Origin: an uncultured Candidatus Melainabacteria bacterium
GTDB lineage: Bacteria; Cyanobacteriota; Vampirovibrionia; Gastranaerophilales; Gastranaerophilaceae
Direction of reading: 5' to 3'
NCBI GenBank assembly: GCA_934717745.1
Contig: CAKUZB010000004.1
Location: forward strand, 62,001 to 126,000
DNA length: 64,000 bases
A model generated the notes under the pieces. It was not told where the DNA came from. It was given only the letters and a program-made list of their open reading frames with translations, and made no database searches. This document shows positions 18,725 through 27,479 of the stretch, piece after piece (position 1 is the first letter of the stretch; each line of letters begins with the position of its first letter). The translations under genes were made by a program, and so were the position numbers.

Positions 18725-19708
18725 ATGAAAAATATTCGTGATAATTTAATCTTTAAAAGAGTATCTCTTGCCCCAATGGCAGGAATTACTGATTTAGTGC
18801 TTAGAGATTTAATTCGTGAATATTCAAAAACTTGTCTTATCACAACCGAGATGATTAGTTCAGAAGGACTGAATAATGTGCATGATTGTGCAATTATAAA
18901 AAAGTCTGAAACCGATTCTCCTATTGCCTTTCAAATCTCAGGTCATAAACCTGAATTAATGGCAAAAGCGGGAAAATTTTTGGAAAGTCGTGCAGATATT
19001 ATTGATATTAATATGGGGTGTCCCGTAAAAAAGGTTGTTTGTGGAAACGACGGTTCTGCATTAATGAAAACTCCAGAACTTGCTCAAGATATTGTTCGTG
19101 CGGTTAAAGATGCGGTGAATATTCCAGTAAGTGTAAAATTTAGGCTTGGTTATACTGCTGATGATATGAATTATGTTAAATTTGGTGAAATGATGCAGGA
19201 AGCAGGTGCTGAATTTATTACAATTCATGCAAGAACAAGGGCTCAAATGTACTCAGGTGTTGCGGATTGGGCAAAAATTAAAGACTTGAAATCAGCAGTT
19301 GATGTTCCTGTTTTTGCAAACGGAGATGTAACTTCAATTGAAACGGCAGAGAAATGCTTAGAACTTTCTTGTGCTGATGGAGTTGCCGTCGGTCGTGGGG
19401 TTTTGGGTGATGTTACATTGCCTTACAGAATAGAACATTTCTTAGAAACCGGTGAACGTTTTGCACCTCCATCTTTTGATGAAAAATTAGACACATTGAC
19501 TCGTCATTTAGAGGCGGAAATCTCATTAAGGGGCGAAGATGTAGGGATTAAATGTATTCGAAAACTGTATGGATATTATATTTCAGGTGTACGTAATGCG
19601 GCAAAGTACAGAGCCGTACTTGTTAGAATTGATGATTATGGCGAAATGTTAAAAACTCTTGAACAGATTAGGCTTGAGGTTCGTCGTCAATCTCAATTGG
19701 AAGTGTAA
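18725..19708 (+). CDS. dus: tRNA-dihydrouridine synthase (DusB-like)
   Basis: A 327-aa FMN enzyme that reduces uridine in the tRNA D-loop to dihydrouridine. SLAPMAGITDLVLR begins the TIM barrel. The catalytic cysteine is in INMGCPVKKVV (about Cys99). SVKFRLG, FITIHARTRAQMYSG, VFANGDV and GVAVGRGVLG bind FMN and substrate. Length and motifs fit the DusB/NifR3 group. The last 41 nt overlap the end of the convergent histidine-kinase gene. Confidence 0.95.
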   Translation: MKNIRDNLIFKRVSLAPMAGITDLVLRDLIREYSKTCLITTEMISSEGLNNVHDCAIIKKSETDSPIAFQISGHKPELMAKAGKFLESRADIIDINMGCPVKKVVCGNDGSALMKTPELAQDIVRAVKDAVNIPVSVKFRLGYTADDMNYVKFGEMMQEAGAEFITIHARTRAQMYSGVADWAKIKDLKSAVDVPVFANGDVTSIETAEKCLELSCADGVAVGRGVLGDVTLPYRIEHFLETGERFAPPSFDEKLDTLTRHLEAEISLRGEDVGIKCIRKLYGYYISGVRNAAKYRAVLVRIDDYGEMLKTLEQIRLEVRRQSQLEV

Positions 19709-20927
19709 CAATAAATTCAGCACCTTTACCTTTTTCGCTAAGGATTTTTATTGAACCTTTATGCATTTTTACAAGTTGCATTGTTATCGTTAAACCCAAA
19801 CCTGTTGATGTTTCTTTTTTGTAAAAGGCATCTTCAAGTTGTACAAATTTTTGGAATATTTTTTTGTGGTCTTTTGGGTCTATCCCAATACCGCTATCTT
19901 TTACACTAATTTTAATTTTTTTAGAGGTATTTGTTACTGTGATATGAATATTTCCATTTTCCGGAGTGTATTTGATTGCGTTGCTGATAAGATTATATAA
20001 AACTTGTTGAATTTTTTGATAATCTGCATAAATATCAATGTCATGTTGAATAGTTTGCGTTAATTTGATATTTTTCTTGTCTATAAGTGGCATCAATAAA
20101 TTAGATGTTTCAATTATTGGTCTTGAAATTTCAAAATATCTTTTAACTAATTTCATAGCATTTGCTTCTAATTTAGTTATGTCAAGAATTTCATTAACCA
20201 TTCCCAGAAGTTGAACCCCTGATACTTGAATATCATTCACAAATTCTTGTTGTTTGTCTGTTAATTTTCCGTAAACTTGTGCTTTTAAAATGTCCGAAAA
20301 ACCAATAATAGCATTGAGCGGTGTTCTTAATTCGTGAGAAACACTTGCCAAAAATTCATTTTTCATTTTATCAGCGGCAAGAATTTTGCTGTTTTGATTT
20401 TTAATTGTTTTGTATGCTTCGTTTGTTTCTGCAACTGCGTTTTTTAATGCTTTTAATTGAATTTTAAAAACATTAGACAATTCCAAATCTTTAATTTTGT
20501 ATGATAATATACTTGTAATGGCTTCAAAATTTTCAATATCCGTAGCGTTATATTCTTTTTTTCTGCTTAAAAGAACAAGACCATAAATGGTATTTTTAAT
20601 TTGAAGTTTTGATAATAAATAATTGTCATCATTAAAGTTCAAAAGTTTTATTAAATCGTTTTTTTTATCCAAAACTTCCGATTTATTCAAAAATAACCTT
20701 TTAGATAACAAAGGATTTAACTCAAAAATGTCATTTATTTTAAAGTTTTTGTTGTTTGTATATTTTAGTTGAATATCTTCCGAATTTAGCAAAAACAAAT
20801 AATAATGTTCAAAATCGACGATATTTTTAATTTTTTCAAAAAAAACTTCACAATTATTTGTCGTTATATCAACAGAAAATAGTTGCGGAATTTTTTGTAT
20901 TAAATTTTTTTCTAAAATTTTTTTCAT
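19668..20927 (-). CDS. Cytoplasmic sensor histidine kinase with GAF-like input
   Basis: A 419-aa kinase without transmembrane segments. The N-terminal 150 residues look like a GAF-type sensory domain (low confidence), followed by a short coiled coil. The dimerisation and phosphoacceptor helix carries His198 in FLASVSHELRTPLNAIIGF. The ATPase domain has NLISNAIKYTPENG (N box), DSGIGI (G1), FQKF and STGLGLTI (G2). No response regulator is adjacent, so it is an orphan kinase. It is the last gene of the operon, 2 nt after hpt, and converges on dus with a 41-nt overlap. Confidence 0.9.
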   Translation of the reverse strand: MKKILEKNLIQKIPQLFSVDITTNNCEVFFEKIKNIVDFEHYYLFLLNSEDIQLKYTNNKNFKINDIFELNPLLSKRLFLNKSEVLDKKNDLIKLLNFNDDNYLLSKLQIKNTIYGLVLLSRKKEYNATDIENFEAITSILSYKIKDLELSNVFKIQLKALKNAVAETNEAYKTIKNQNSKILAADKMKNEFLASVSHELRTPLNAIIGFSDILKAQVYGKLTDKQQEFVNDIQVSGVQLLGMVNEILDITKLEANAMKLVKRYFEISRPIIETSNLLMPLIDKKNIKLTQTIQHDIDIYADYQKIQQVLYNLISNAIKYTPENGNIHITVTNTSKKIKISVKDSGIGIDPKDHKKIFQKFVQLEDAFYKKETSTGLGLTITMQLVKMHKGSIKILSEKGKGAEFIVTLPIEIDDEPQA

Positions 20928-20929
20928 GA

Positions 20930-21469
20930 TTAAGTTTCTAAGTAGCCGATGTATGGAAGATTTCTGTAAAATCCGTCATAATCAAGACCGTATCCCACAA
21001 CAAATTGATTTCCGATTTGGAAACAATAGTAATCAGGCTCAATATCTACTTTTCGAGTTTCTCGTTTGTCTAAAAGCGAGCAGAATTTTAATGATTTTGT
21101 CTTGAAGTTTAAATGCATAAAATCAATTAAAAATTTTGCGGTCAAACCTGTATCAATAATATCTTCTACAATAATTACATTTTTATCGTTTAAGTCAGGA
21201 AGTGAAATATCAACGGCATTTACTTTACCGGAAGAAGTAAAGCCTGAACCGTAACTTGAAAGTCGAATAAAATTCATATTTAATGGCATTTTTAAATGTT
21301 TTACAAGGTCAACTGTGAACATTACAGAACCTTTTAAAACACAAACTACGTATAAATCTTCATTTCCGTAAAATTTGTTAAGTTCTTCGCCTAATTTTTT
21401 TATTGCGTTTTGCAATTCATCTTCTGTTATTAAGACTTTTAAGTCTTTTTCTGTTATCATTTCTAACAT
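20930..21469 (-). CDS. hpt: Hypoxanthine phosphoribosyltransferase
   Basis: A 179-aa purine-salvage enzyme that makes IMP or GMP from hypoxanthine or guanine and PRPP. The PRPP-binding signature is VIIVEDIIDTGLTAKFL near residue 98, and a flexible-loop region LSSYGSGFTSSG is near residue 70. The ATG at 21469 is preferred to an in-frame GTG at 21478, because GGTGG then becomes the ribosome site. It follows tilS closely; the tilS-hpt pair is also common in Firmicutes. Confidence 0.95.
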   Translation of the reverse strand: MLEMITEKDLKVLITEDELQNAIKKLGEELNKFYGNEDLYVVCVLKGSVMFTVDLVKHLKMPLNMNFIRLSSYGSGFTSSGKVNAVDISLPDLNDKNVIIVEDIIDTGLTAKFLIDFMHLNFKTKSLKFCSLLDKRETRKVDIEPDYYCFQIGNQFVVGYGLDYDGFYRNLPYIGYLET

Positions 21470-21479
21470 CTTTACCACC

Positions 21480-22811
21480 TTATATTTTTTCTATATTCTT
21501 TAATGTTAGCACATGAGTGCAGTTATTTACAACTTTAATCTTATTATTTATTCCTAATCCGCTAGCCCAAAGAATTTCGCTGTCTTTACAAAGCAAAATA
21601 ATTGAATCTTTTTTATGTTGTGGAATGTTTTTGTTTATTAAATATTTTTTGAATTTTATTAATGAATTTTGCCCAAGTGGTGTTATTCTATCTCCGTCAA
21701 GCCTTGTTCGTAACGTAAAATCAATTGGTTCATTAATTTCTACAAATGCTTTAAACTCCTCGTCTTTTGGAAAATTTTCGGGGGGTTTATTGCATTGTTC
21801 TATCGAAAATTCGTATTTGCCAAATTTATATTTGCCCTCAGAATTGATTTTAACGCTTGTTAAATTTTTTGTTGTATTTTGTATTGTGTAAATATATTTT
21901 TTGCTAACAAATAGCCAATAACCGTTTGTAATTGAAAATTTTTTGCCTGATTTTGAATTAATATTTTCATTAATAAAATTTAATGTGTTTTCAATTTTTT
22001 CTTGTGTATATTCAAAATCATATTTTACATAAATTTCATAAATAATTCTTTTTTGAACGTTTTTTGATAAATTTTTGAAATTTTCGGTCTTAATTTTATC
22101 GCCGTCGTAAATATTTAGTGAGTTTATGTATTCTTTAATAATCTGTTCTTCTTCAAAAGCCAATATAGAAAGCGAATTTAAGGATTTTTCTACTTGTGGA
22201 TTAATTTTATTTAATAACGGTAAAACCTTGTTTCTAATGAAGTTTCTTGCATAATTGTTGTTGTTATTTGAACTATCAAAATTTGCATTTAATTTGTGTG
22301 TTTTGCAATATTCTTCAACTTCTTTTCTTGAAATATCAAGCATTGGACGGTAAATTTTACCCAATTTTGGTGCAATACCTTGTAAACCTTTAATTCCTGT
22401 ACCTTTTGTAATTCGATAAATTAATGTTTCAGCGGTATCGCTTTTTGTATGAGCAGTGAAAAGTGCGTCTGCTTTAAATTTTTCGATAACTCTATTGAAA
22501 AATTCATATCTAAGTTCTCTTGCTCTTGTTTCTGTGTGTTTTTCGTGTTCATCAAGAGTTTCCGTATAAAATTTTATATTATTTTTATTACAAAAATCTT
22601 CGCAACTTTTTGCTTCGGCTAAAGATTCTTCTCCTCGCCAATTATGGTTTAAATGACAAGCAATCACATTAAAACCATATTTTTTTGATAATTCATTTAC
22701 AATATGAAGTAAACTTATTGAGTCAAAACCGCCGGAAAAACCCACTGCAATAATTTTATCTTTTGCCGAAAGGTTGTATTGGTTTATGAAATTTTCAATT
22801 TTATTGTTCAC
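21480..22811 (-). CDS. tilS: tRNA(Ile)-lysidine synthase
   Basis: A 443-aa PP-loop ATPase that attaches lysine to C34 of the CAU-anticodon tRNA-Ile so that it reads AUA. The P-loop SGGFDS is at residues 26-31. CHLNHNWRGEESLAE, FTAHTKSDTAETLIYRITKGTGIKGLQGI and RPMLDISRKEVEEYC are typical. The C-terminal substrate-binding domain is present (FTLRTRLDGDRITPLG). It overlaps the end of the Clp-N gene by 11 nt and precedes hpt. Confidence 0.96.
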   Translation of the reverse strand: MNNKIENFINQYNLSAKDKIIAVGFSGGFDSISLLHIVNELSKKYGFNVIACHLNHNWRGEESLAEAKSCEDFCNKNNIKFYTETLDEHEKHTETRARELRYEFFNRVIEKFKADALFTAHTKSDTAETLIYRITKGTGIKGLQGIAPKLGKIYRPMLDISRKEVEEYCKTHKLNANFDSSNNNNNYARNFIRNKVLPLLNKINPQVEKSLNSLSILAFEEEQIIKEYINSLNIYDGDKIKTENFKNLSKNVQKRIIYEIYVKYDFEYTQEKIENTLNFINENINSKSGKKFSITNGYWLFVSKKYIYTIQNTTKNLTSVKINSEGKYKFGKYEFSIEQCNKPPENFPKDEEFKAFVEINEPIDFTLRTRLDGDRITPLGQNSLIKFKKYLINKNIPQHKKDSIILLCKDSEILWASGLGINNKIKVVNNCTHVLTLKNIEKI

Positions 22812-24162
22812 TTCTTTGTTTTTCCAAAAGAATACCTTGTTTTATTTCTACAACGTCAGCACCAAGTTGTTCAAGTACTTTCATCGCAATACATTCCGGT
22901 ACATTTGTGATTGCGTATAAAAGGTGTGCTGATTCAATTTTTTTGTCATTTCTTTTCTTCGCTAATTGCCATGCAATTTCTAAAACTTTTTTTGCTCGGT
23001 CTGTGAAGGTAATTTCAGTTTCGAAGTAATCATCACCATAACCGATAATATCTTCAACTGTTTTTCTTGCGTCTTTCAAATTGATTTCAAGTTCATTTAA
23101 CACTCGATAACCAATGCCGTTGCCCTCTGCAATAATTCCAAGCAAGAACATTTCAGTTCCGACAGTGTTTCTGCCAATTCTTTTTGCTTCTTCTTTTGCA
23201 AGTTTCATTATTGTTAATGCTTCTGGCATTTGATTTTCTATTGGTCTTACAATTTCTTTTTCAAGTAAACTGTCTGATACATGCAATTGTTTGAAAATAT
23301 TATAAGCGATACCTTTTTTAGATTTTAAAATTCCAAGAACTAAGTGAGTCGGTGTAACTTCAGAAGAACCAAGTTCTTTGGCACACTCTATTGCATTATT
23401 CATTGCTAAAAATGCGTTTGGAGTGAATATAATTTGTTTTCCCGCAAATTCGTCTTCTCGAGAAGTTAATTCATTTAATTTTTGTTCAAATGCTTCTGAA
23501 GAAATTCCGTTATCACTCAAAATTTGTGTTAATTCTGAATTTTTATCCTCTAAAATTGATGAAATAATCTGTTCTGTACCCAGAATTTCATATTTAGATG
23601 TAGAAAGTTTTGATAATGCTCTATCAAAAACACTTTTGCTACCTGATAAAAGATTTTCAGTTTCCAATAAATCGCTTGGAAGTTTTGTAGAACCATCGCT
23701 TTCAGGATGAAGTTTTTTCAGTGTTTTCTTTTGAACTAATCTTGAAATTAAATCTTTTGATTTATATACATCAAAGTCAAAACGTTCTAAAATTCTGGCA
23801 ATGTATGAATTTTTATCGTTTAATACCGCCAGAAAAATGTGTTCATACAGAATGCTTTGGTTTGATGATTTTTGTGCTAAGTCCAAAGATTTTTTTAATA
23901 AATCTTTGCTTGCTGTACTGAAAGGCGGAGTTGTAAATATTTTTGACGATTTTTCAAATCGAAGTTTTTCTTCCACAACTTTTTGTAGTGCGTCAAAATT
24001 CATATTGTAATTTCTAAAAATTTTAAGAGAAATTCCTTTTGCTTGTTTTACAAGTGCAAGCAAAAAGTGCTCAGGCTGAACTGATACGTTCTGCATAAGT
24101 TTTGCCTGATTTTGTGCTTCTGTTACAACATTAATCGCTTTTTCAGTAAATTTTTCTAACAA
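22801..24162 (-). CDS. Protein of about six Clp N-domain repeats, no ATPase
   Basis: A 453-aa protein that appears to be built entirely from Clp N-terminal-type helical repeats, about six by eye, near residues 4-70, 80-145, 168-230, 243-305, 310-372 and 380-445. Repeats 1 (VQPEHFLLALVKQAKGIS) and 5 (GTEMFLLGIIAEGNGIGYRVL) are close to ClpC. No Walker motif follows, so it cannot unfold proteins itself. Clp-N-only proteins in cyanobacteria and plants (ClpT, ClpS-related) act as accessory subunits or adaptors, which suggests substrate selection for a Clp protease. It lies in a tight operon between DUF1292 and tilS. Confidence 0.85.
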   Translation of the reverse strand: MLEKFTEKAINVVTEAQNQAKLMQNVSVQPEHFLLALVKQAKGISLKIFRNYNMNFDALQKVVEEKLRFEKSSKIFTTPPFSTASKDLLKKSLDLAQKSSNQSILYEHIFLAVLNDKNSYIARILERFDFDVYKSKDLISRLVQKKTLKKLHPESDGSTKLPSDLLETENLLSGSKSVFDRALSKLSTSKYEILGTEQIISSILEDKNSELTQILSDNGISSEAFEQKLNELTSREDEFAGKQIIFTPNAFLAMNNAIECAKELGSSEVTPTHLVLGILKSKKGIAYNIFKQLHVSDSLLEKEIVRPIENQMPEALTIMKLAKEEAKRIGRNTVGTEMFLLGIIAEGNGIGYRVLNELEINLKDARKTVEDIIGYGDDYFETEITFTDRAKKVLEIAWQLAKKRNDKKIESAHLLYAITNVPECIAMKVLEQLGADVVEIKQGILLEKQRSEQ

Positions 24163-24164
24163 AA

Positions 24165-24425
24165 TTAATCCTCTGTTTCGTCTTCAATTGATTCGATATA
24201 TTCTGAAACTTTTTCAAATTCTTCATCATCTTCAATTGTTTCTAAAGAATAACCTTCGTCTTCTTTCAATAATTTCATTACAACGATATTTTCATCATTT
24301 TCGTCATCAGGATTTGTTAAAAGTGCATATTCTTGTTCTTCAAATACAATGATGTCGAACAATTCAAATTTAACTTCATTACCGTTTTCATCAACAGTTT
24401 CTATAATTCTTTTTTCTTCTGACAT
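24165..24425 (-). CDS. DUF1292 (YrzB-like) acidic protein
   Basis: An 86-aa very acidic protein with the DUF1292 pattern FELFDIIVFEEQEYALL followed by VVMKLLKEDEGYSLETIEDDEEF. Function is unknown. In Bacillus the homologue yrzB follows the RuvX gene yrrK; here too it lies just downstream of ruvX (24 nt), a conserved pairing. The next gene starts 2 nt after its stop. Confidence 0.88.
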   Translation of the reverse strand: MSEEKRIIETVDENGNEVKFELFDIIVFEEQEYALLTNPDDENDENIVVMKLLKEDEGYSLETIEDDEEFEKVSEYIESIEDETED

Positions 24426-24449
24426 ATTAACCTACTTTCTTTATTATTT

Positions 24450-24854
24450 CTAATTTTGTTTCGATAGATATTGTTCAAGTATAATACAAGCACTTTCAAT
24501 ATCAACTAGCCCCTTGTCTTTTCTAAAGTTTATTTTTTTGTTTCTAAGATTTTCTTCTGCTGTATCTGAAGTTAATCTTTCGTCTTCTTTAACAATGGAA
24601 TATTCTTCAAAGTTTTTTGAAAAAGCAATGCAATCATCTGCTTGCGAGCCTTGTGTCCCGTCCATATTGTAAGGAACACCTATAACTATTGTTTTTACAT
24701 TATTTTCTTTTGCTATTTTTTTTATTGATTCAATTGCCTCATTTTCAGGTGTACGACTAATGTAAGAATGTCCGTTAGCAAGGATATGCAAATAGTCGCT
24801 GAGAGCGATTCCAATGCGTTTAGTTCCTATGTCTAATGCCATTATTTTGTCCAT
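24450..24854 (-). CDS. ruvX: Putative pre-16S rRNA nuclease RuvX/YqgF
   Basis: A 134-aa RNase H-fold nuclease of the YqgF family, involved in 16S rRNA 5'-end maturation (formerly annotated as a Holliday junction resolvase). The first catalytic Asp is in MALDIGTKRIGIALSD. The second acidic site is in VKEDERLTS and the third in GLVDIESACIILEQYL. The ATG at 24854 is preferred to an upstream in-frame start at 24902: it gives the usual N-terminus and lies 1 nt after the stop of the preceding gene, so translation is coupled. Confidence 0.93.
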   Translation of the reverse strand: MDKIMALDIGTKRIGIALSDYLHILANGHSYISRTPENEAIESIKKIAKENNVKTIVIGVPYNMDGTQGSQADDCIAFSKNFEEYSIVKEDERLTSDTAEENLRNKKINFRKDKGLVDIESACIILEQYLSKQN

Positions 24855-24855
24855 A

Positions 24856-26493
24856 TTAATCAGCAACCCATTTATTTTCAATTTCTTTGATAATTTTTTC
24901 AATATCTTTTAATTCAAACTCTCCTTTTGAAACTGCTTTGTTTCTTGAAAAAATGTTTGCTGTGTTTTCCATATCGATTGCTCTGAATTTCAAGCACATG
25001 TAATATTCGTAAATACTTTTTCGAATAATATTAACAAACATTTTTCTTAGTGAGTTTTCATCAAAATATAGAGAATATAAACGTTGAGCCTCTGATTTTT
25101 CGTTTGCCAGATATTTTAAATAAGCAGAAGTTAAAATGCGTTTACTCCAACGTTTAACGTCTTTTTTCGGAATAATTATATCAAGATTTTCTTCAATTTC
25201 CTTGTCTAAATCTTGGTCAAATTCGCCTGCTTTGTATTTTTGGTTGATTTTTGTCATAAATTCTGAAAATTCATCGGAAAAATCTGTATCCAAAAACCAT
25301 TTTTGAGCAATATCAGACAAACAAATTTTGTCAAAATCCTCATTACTTAAAGGTTCTTTTTTAAATTTATCTTCCATTATAAATTCCATAGGAACAGGTT
25401 CTATTGGTATATCTGAGGTGATTGTTCTCCAGCAGATATATTCGTATGAAACGATTTCGCCGTTTCTATGAATAATATTTTCGGCTTGTTGCAATAATGA
25501 TTTTAGAACTGTTTGGTTGATGTAAACACTATCTTCATCACCATAAAATCTTGCAACAATTTTTTCAAATTCCTCTTTTGTAATTTGGTTGAATCCGAAA
25601 CAATCTACAATTCCCCATTTGTCGTTCACTACAACTGCTAAAAATTGGATTGTTTCATCTTCTCTTTCTCTTGAAAAAATTAATGCTTGGTTTCCATGCC
25701 CGTCTGGATAACTTGTGTAACATTCATAAGGGCGAGAGTCAGACAGAACGTCTTTGTAAAAGTCAAGGGCGTTGTCTTGTCTTACTCCGGATAATTTTAA
25801 TGTTGAGATGTTTCTCTTGATTGGTGGAATTAAATCTTCTTCCACGTATTCGATTGCTTCTTCAAGAGCATGTAAAGCAAGTTGCGATTTTGATTTTCCT
25901 AAAATTTCTAATGCCACTTTTGCGATTCTTGCCGTAGGGTCATGCAAAAATACCGGAATTAAGATATTTGCAAGAGCATCTTCTGAATAATCATCTCCCA
26001 AAGATTCAACAAGCGTCAGTTTGTCCTCATACGGCAAGGCTTCTAAGAAGTCTAAAAAGTCAATTTGTGCTTCTGGATTCATTATAGCCGTATGTAGTAA
26101 TTCTTTTGTTTCTTGGTCAATAATTTCTTCAGGTGCTTCAAAATATTCGTCAATATCGTTGTAATCTACTCGATTACCCATGTCTTTTAACAAATTTAAT
26201 ATAAGAGCCTTGTTGTAATCGCTTACAGTAGGACTTTTTAGGGAAGTCCAAAGAGCGTTTTCCAACTGTTCTTTTTCTGTTAATTTAAGCATTAAAAAAC
26301 TTATTATGAAGGCTTTATCTTCATTTGTTTTTACAAATTCTCTCATAAGCAAATCAAGAATTTGTTTTTTATTTTCTTGTGCTTCTAAAACCTCAAGAAT
26401 ATTATCAACTTTAGATGTATCTGAGATTGTTTGTAATTTTGTAATAACTGTTAAAATTTCTGCTTTTAATTGAATTTTGTTAAGTTGTTCCAT
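24856..26493 (-). CDS. HEAT-like helical-repeat protein of unknown function
   Basis: A 545-aa protein. Residues 1-230 look like HEAT-type helical repeats (EAPEEIIDQETKELLHTAI, TARIAKVALEILGKSKSQLA). Residues 240-400 form a more globular part with FLAVVVNDKWGIVDCFGFN, and a helical C-terminus follows. No signal peptide or catalytic motif is visible. HEAT arrays usually bind proteins. It sits between a ClpX-type zinc-finger protein and RuvX in one operon, so a link to protein or RNA quality control is possible but unproven. Confidence 0.7.
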   Translation of the reverse strand: MEQLNKIQLKAEILTVITKLQTISDTSKVDNILEVLEAQENKKQILDLLMREFVKTNEDKAFIISFLMLKLTEKEQLENALWTSLKSPTVSDYNKALILNLLKDMGNRVDYNDIDEYFEAPEEIIDQETKELLHTAIMNPEAQIDFLDFLEALPYEDKLTLVESLGDDYSEDALANILIPVFLHDPTARIAKVALEILGKSKSQLALHALEEAIEYVEEDLIPPIKRNISTLKLSGVRQDNALDFYKDVLSDSRPYECYTSYPDGHGNQALIFSREREDETIQFLAVVVNDKWGIVDCFGFNQITKEEFEKIVARFYGDEDSVYINQTVLKSLLQQAENIIHRNGEIVSYEYICWRTITSDIPIEPVPMEFIMEDKFKKEPLSNEDFDKICLSDIAQKWFLDTDFSDEFSEFMTKINQKYKAGEFDQDLDKEIEENLDIIIPKKDVKRWSKRILTSAYLKYLANEKSEAQRLYSLYFDENSLRKMFVNIIRKSIYEYYMCLKFRAIDMENTANIFSRNKAVSKGEFELKDIEKIIKEIENKWVAD

Positions 26494-26495
26494 GA

Positions 26496-26771
26496 CTATT
26501 TACTAATCCTCCAGATTGCATCAAGAACCTTTTGTGCTTCCGCTGATGGCATTCTGTCGTTTAGGATTAAATATTGAACAGCAATCATTGTACATTCTGA
26601 ACAAATATTTACTCCGGGACCTTTAACCATTTTTAACACTTCTGTGTTTGGTCTTCCGCAAAAACTACAATAAACTAAATCATTGTTTGCTGAATTTGAT
26701 GCTTCTGATTTAGCCTCTTTGTGTTCTTTGTGGGCTCTTTCGCCTAATTTTACAACTTTTTCTTCTGACAT
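26496..26771 (-). CDS. Stand-alone ClpX-type C4 zinc-finger protein
   Basis: A 91-aa protein with the N-terminal zinc-binding domain of ClpX and nothing else: Cys35 and Cys38 (YCSFCGR), then Cys57 and Cys60 (GPGVNICSECT). In ClpX this domain dimerises and binds adaptors and substrates. The AAA+ ATPase is absent. The first 30 residues are charged and low complexity. It is the first gene of the operon that also holds the six-repeat Clp-N protein, and the next gene starts 2 nt after its stop. Confidence 0.88.
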   Translation of the reverse strand: MSEEKVVKLGERAHKEHKEAKSEASNSANNDLVYCSFCGRPNTEVLKMVKGPGVNICSECTMIAVQYLILNDRMPSAEAQKVLDAIWRISK

Positions 26772-26796
26772 AATTGTCCCCTTTTTATATCTCTAT

Positions 26797-26813
26797 TGTA
26801 ACTTAAATGTAAT
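26797..26813 (+). promoter_or_regulatory. TGTAAC-N5-TGTAAT direct repeat (candidate activator site)
   Basis: TGTAAC-TTAAA-TGTAAT lies 65 nt upstream of the TPR lipoprotein gene, in the space between two divergent genes. It fits TGTWAH-N5-TGTWAH exactly. A TATTAT that could serve as -10 lies at 26846-26851. Confidence 0.5.
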
Positions 26814-26877
26814 TTTATTGCCAAATATTTAAATTTATTTTAAACTATTATTACATCACTTAATAAAGGGTACACTT

Positions 26878-27477
26878 ATGAAGAAAGCATTATTTTTAAT
26901 TACAATTTTAACTGTGGCAGTATTTTCAACAGCATGTATTAACAATATGGCTGTACAAGAACTTAATAACAAGGCTCTTGATTATATGAAAAAAGGCGAT
27001 TATGAGAATGCTATCAGTCGTTTTAAATCAAGTGCTGATTTAGACGGAAGTATTTTTGAAACACAATACAATTTAGCAGTTGCTTATACAGAAAATGAAG
27101 ATTACACTGAGGCAATTGAAACTTTTGAAAAAGCCATTGCTATTAAAAACGATTATCCTGCGTTGTATTATTCGATGGGTGTAATGTATGAAAACTATGC
27201 AAAAGATTTGTTTGCAGGTAATACAAAAGAACAGAAAGAAGCCTTAGAACAAAGAGAAGACGAAGATGACGTTACAGATGATGACGGTGAATATAAACTT
27301 TCTGATGCTGAAATGCAAGATGTAAAAAAATATTATAATGAATCTGTAAGTGCATATTCTAAATATTTAGAATTATCACCAACAGCAACTGATGCTTCAG
27401 ATGTTAATGCTAAAATTGATGAAATTAACGGTAAATTAGAAGTTTTAGATTCAGATACAGGTGTTGCAACTAACTAA
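26878..27477 (+). CDS. TPR-repeat lipoprotein
   Basis: A 199-aa exported protein. The signal peptide MKKALFLITILTVAVFSTAC ends in Cys20 within STAC, a near-lipobox (the -3 residue is Ser, not the usual Leu), so it is probably a lipoprotein. Two or three TPR repeats follow (YENAISRFKSSADLDGS, YTEAIETFEKAIAIKNDYP), interrupted by an acidic linker EDEDDVTDDDGE near residue 127. The lipoprotein-modifying enzyme Lgt is encoded 2 nt downstream, which supports the lipoprotein call. A TGTWAH-type repeat lies upstream. Confidence 0.85.
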   Translation: MKKALFLITILTVAVFSTACINNMAVQELNNKALDYMKKGDYENAISRFKSSADLDGSIFETQYNLAVAYTENEDYTEAIETFEKAIAIKNDYPALYYSMGVMYENYAKDLFAGNTKEQKEALEQREDEDDVTDDDGEYKLSDAEMQDVKKYYNESVSAYSKYLELSPTATDASDVNAKIDEINGKLEVLDSDTGVATN

Positions 27478-27479
27478 TC

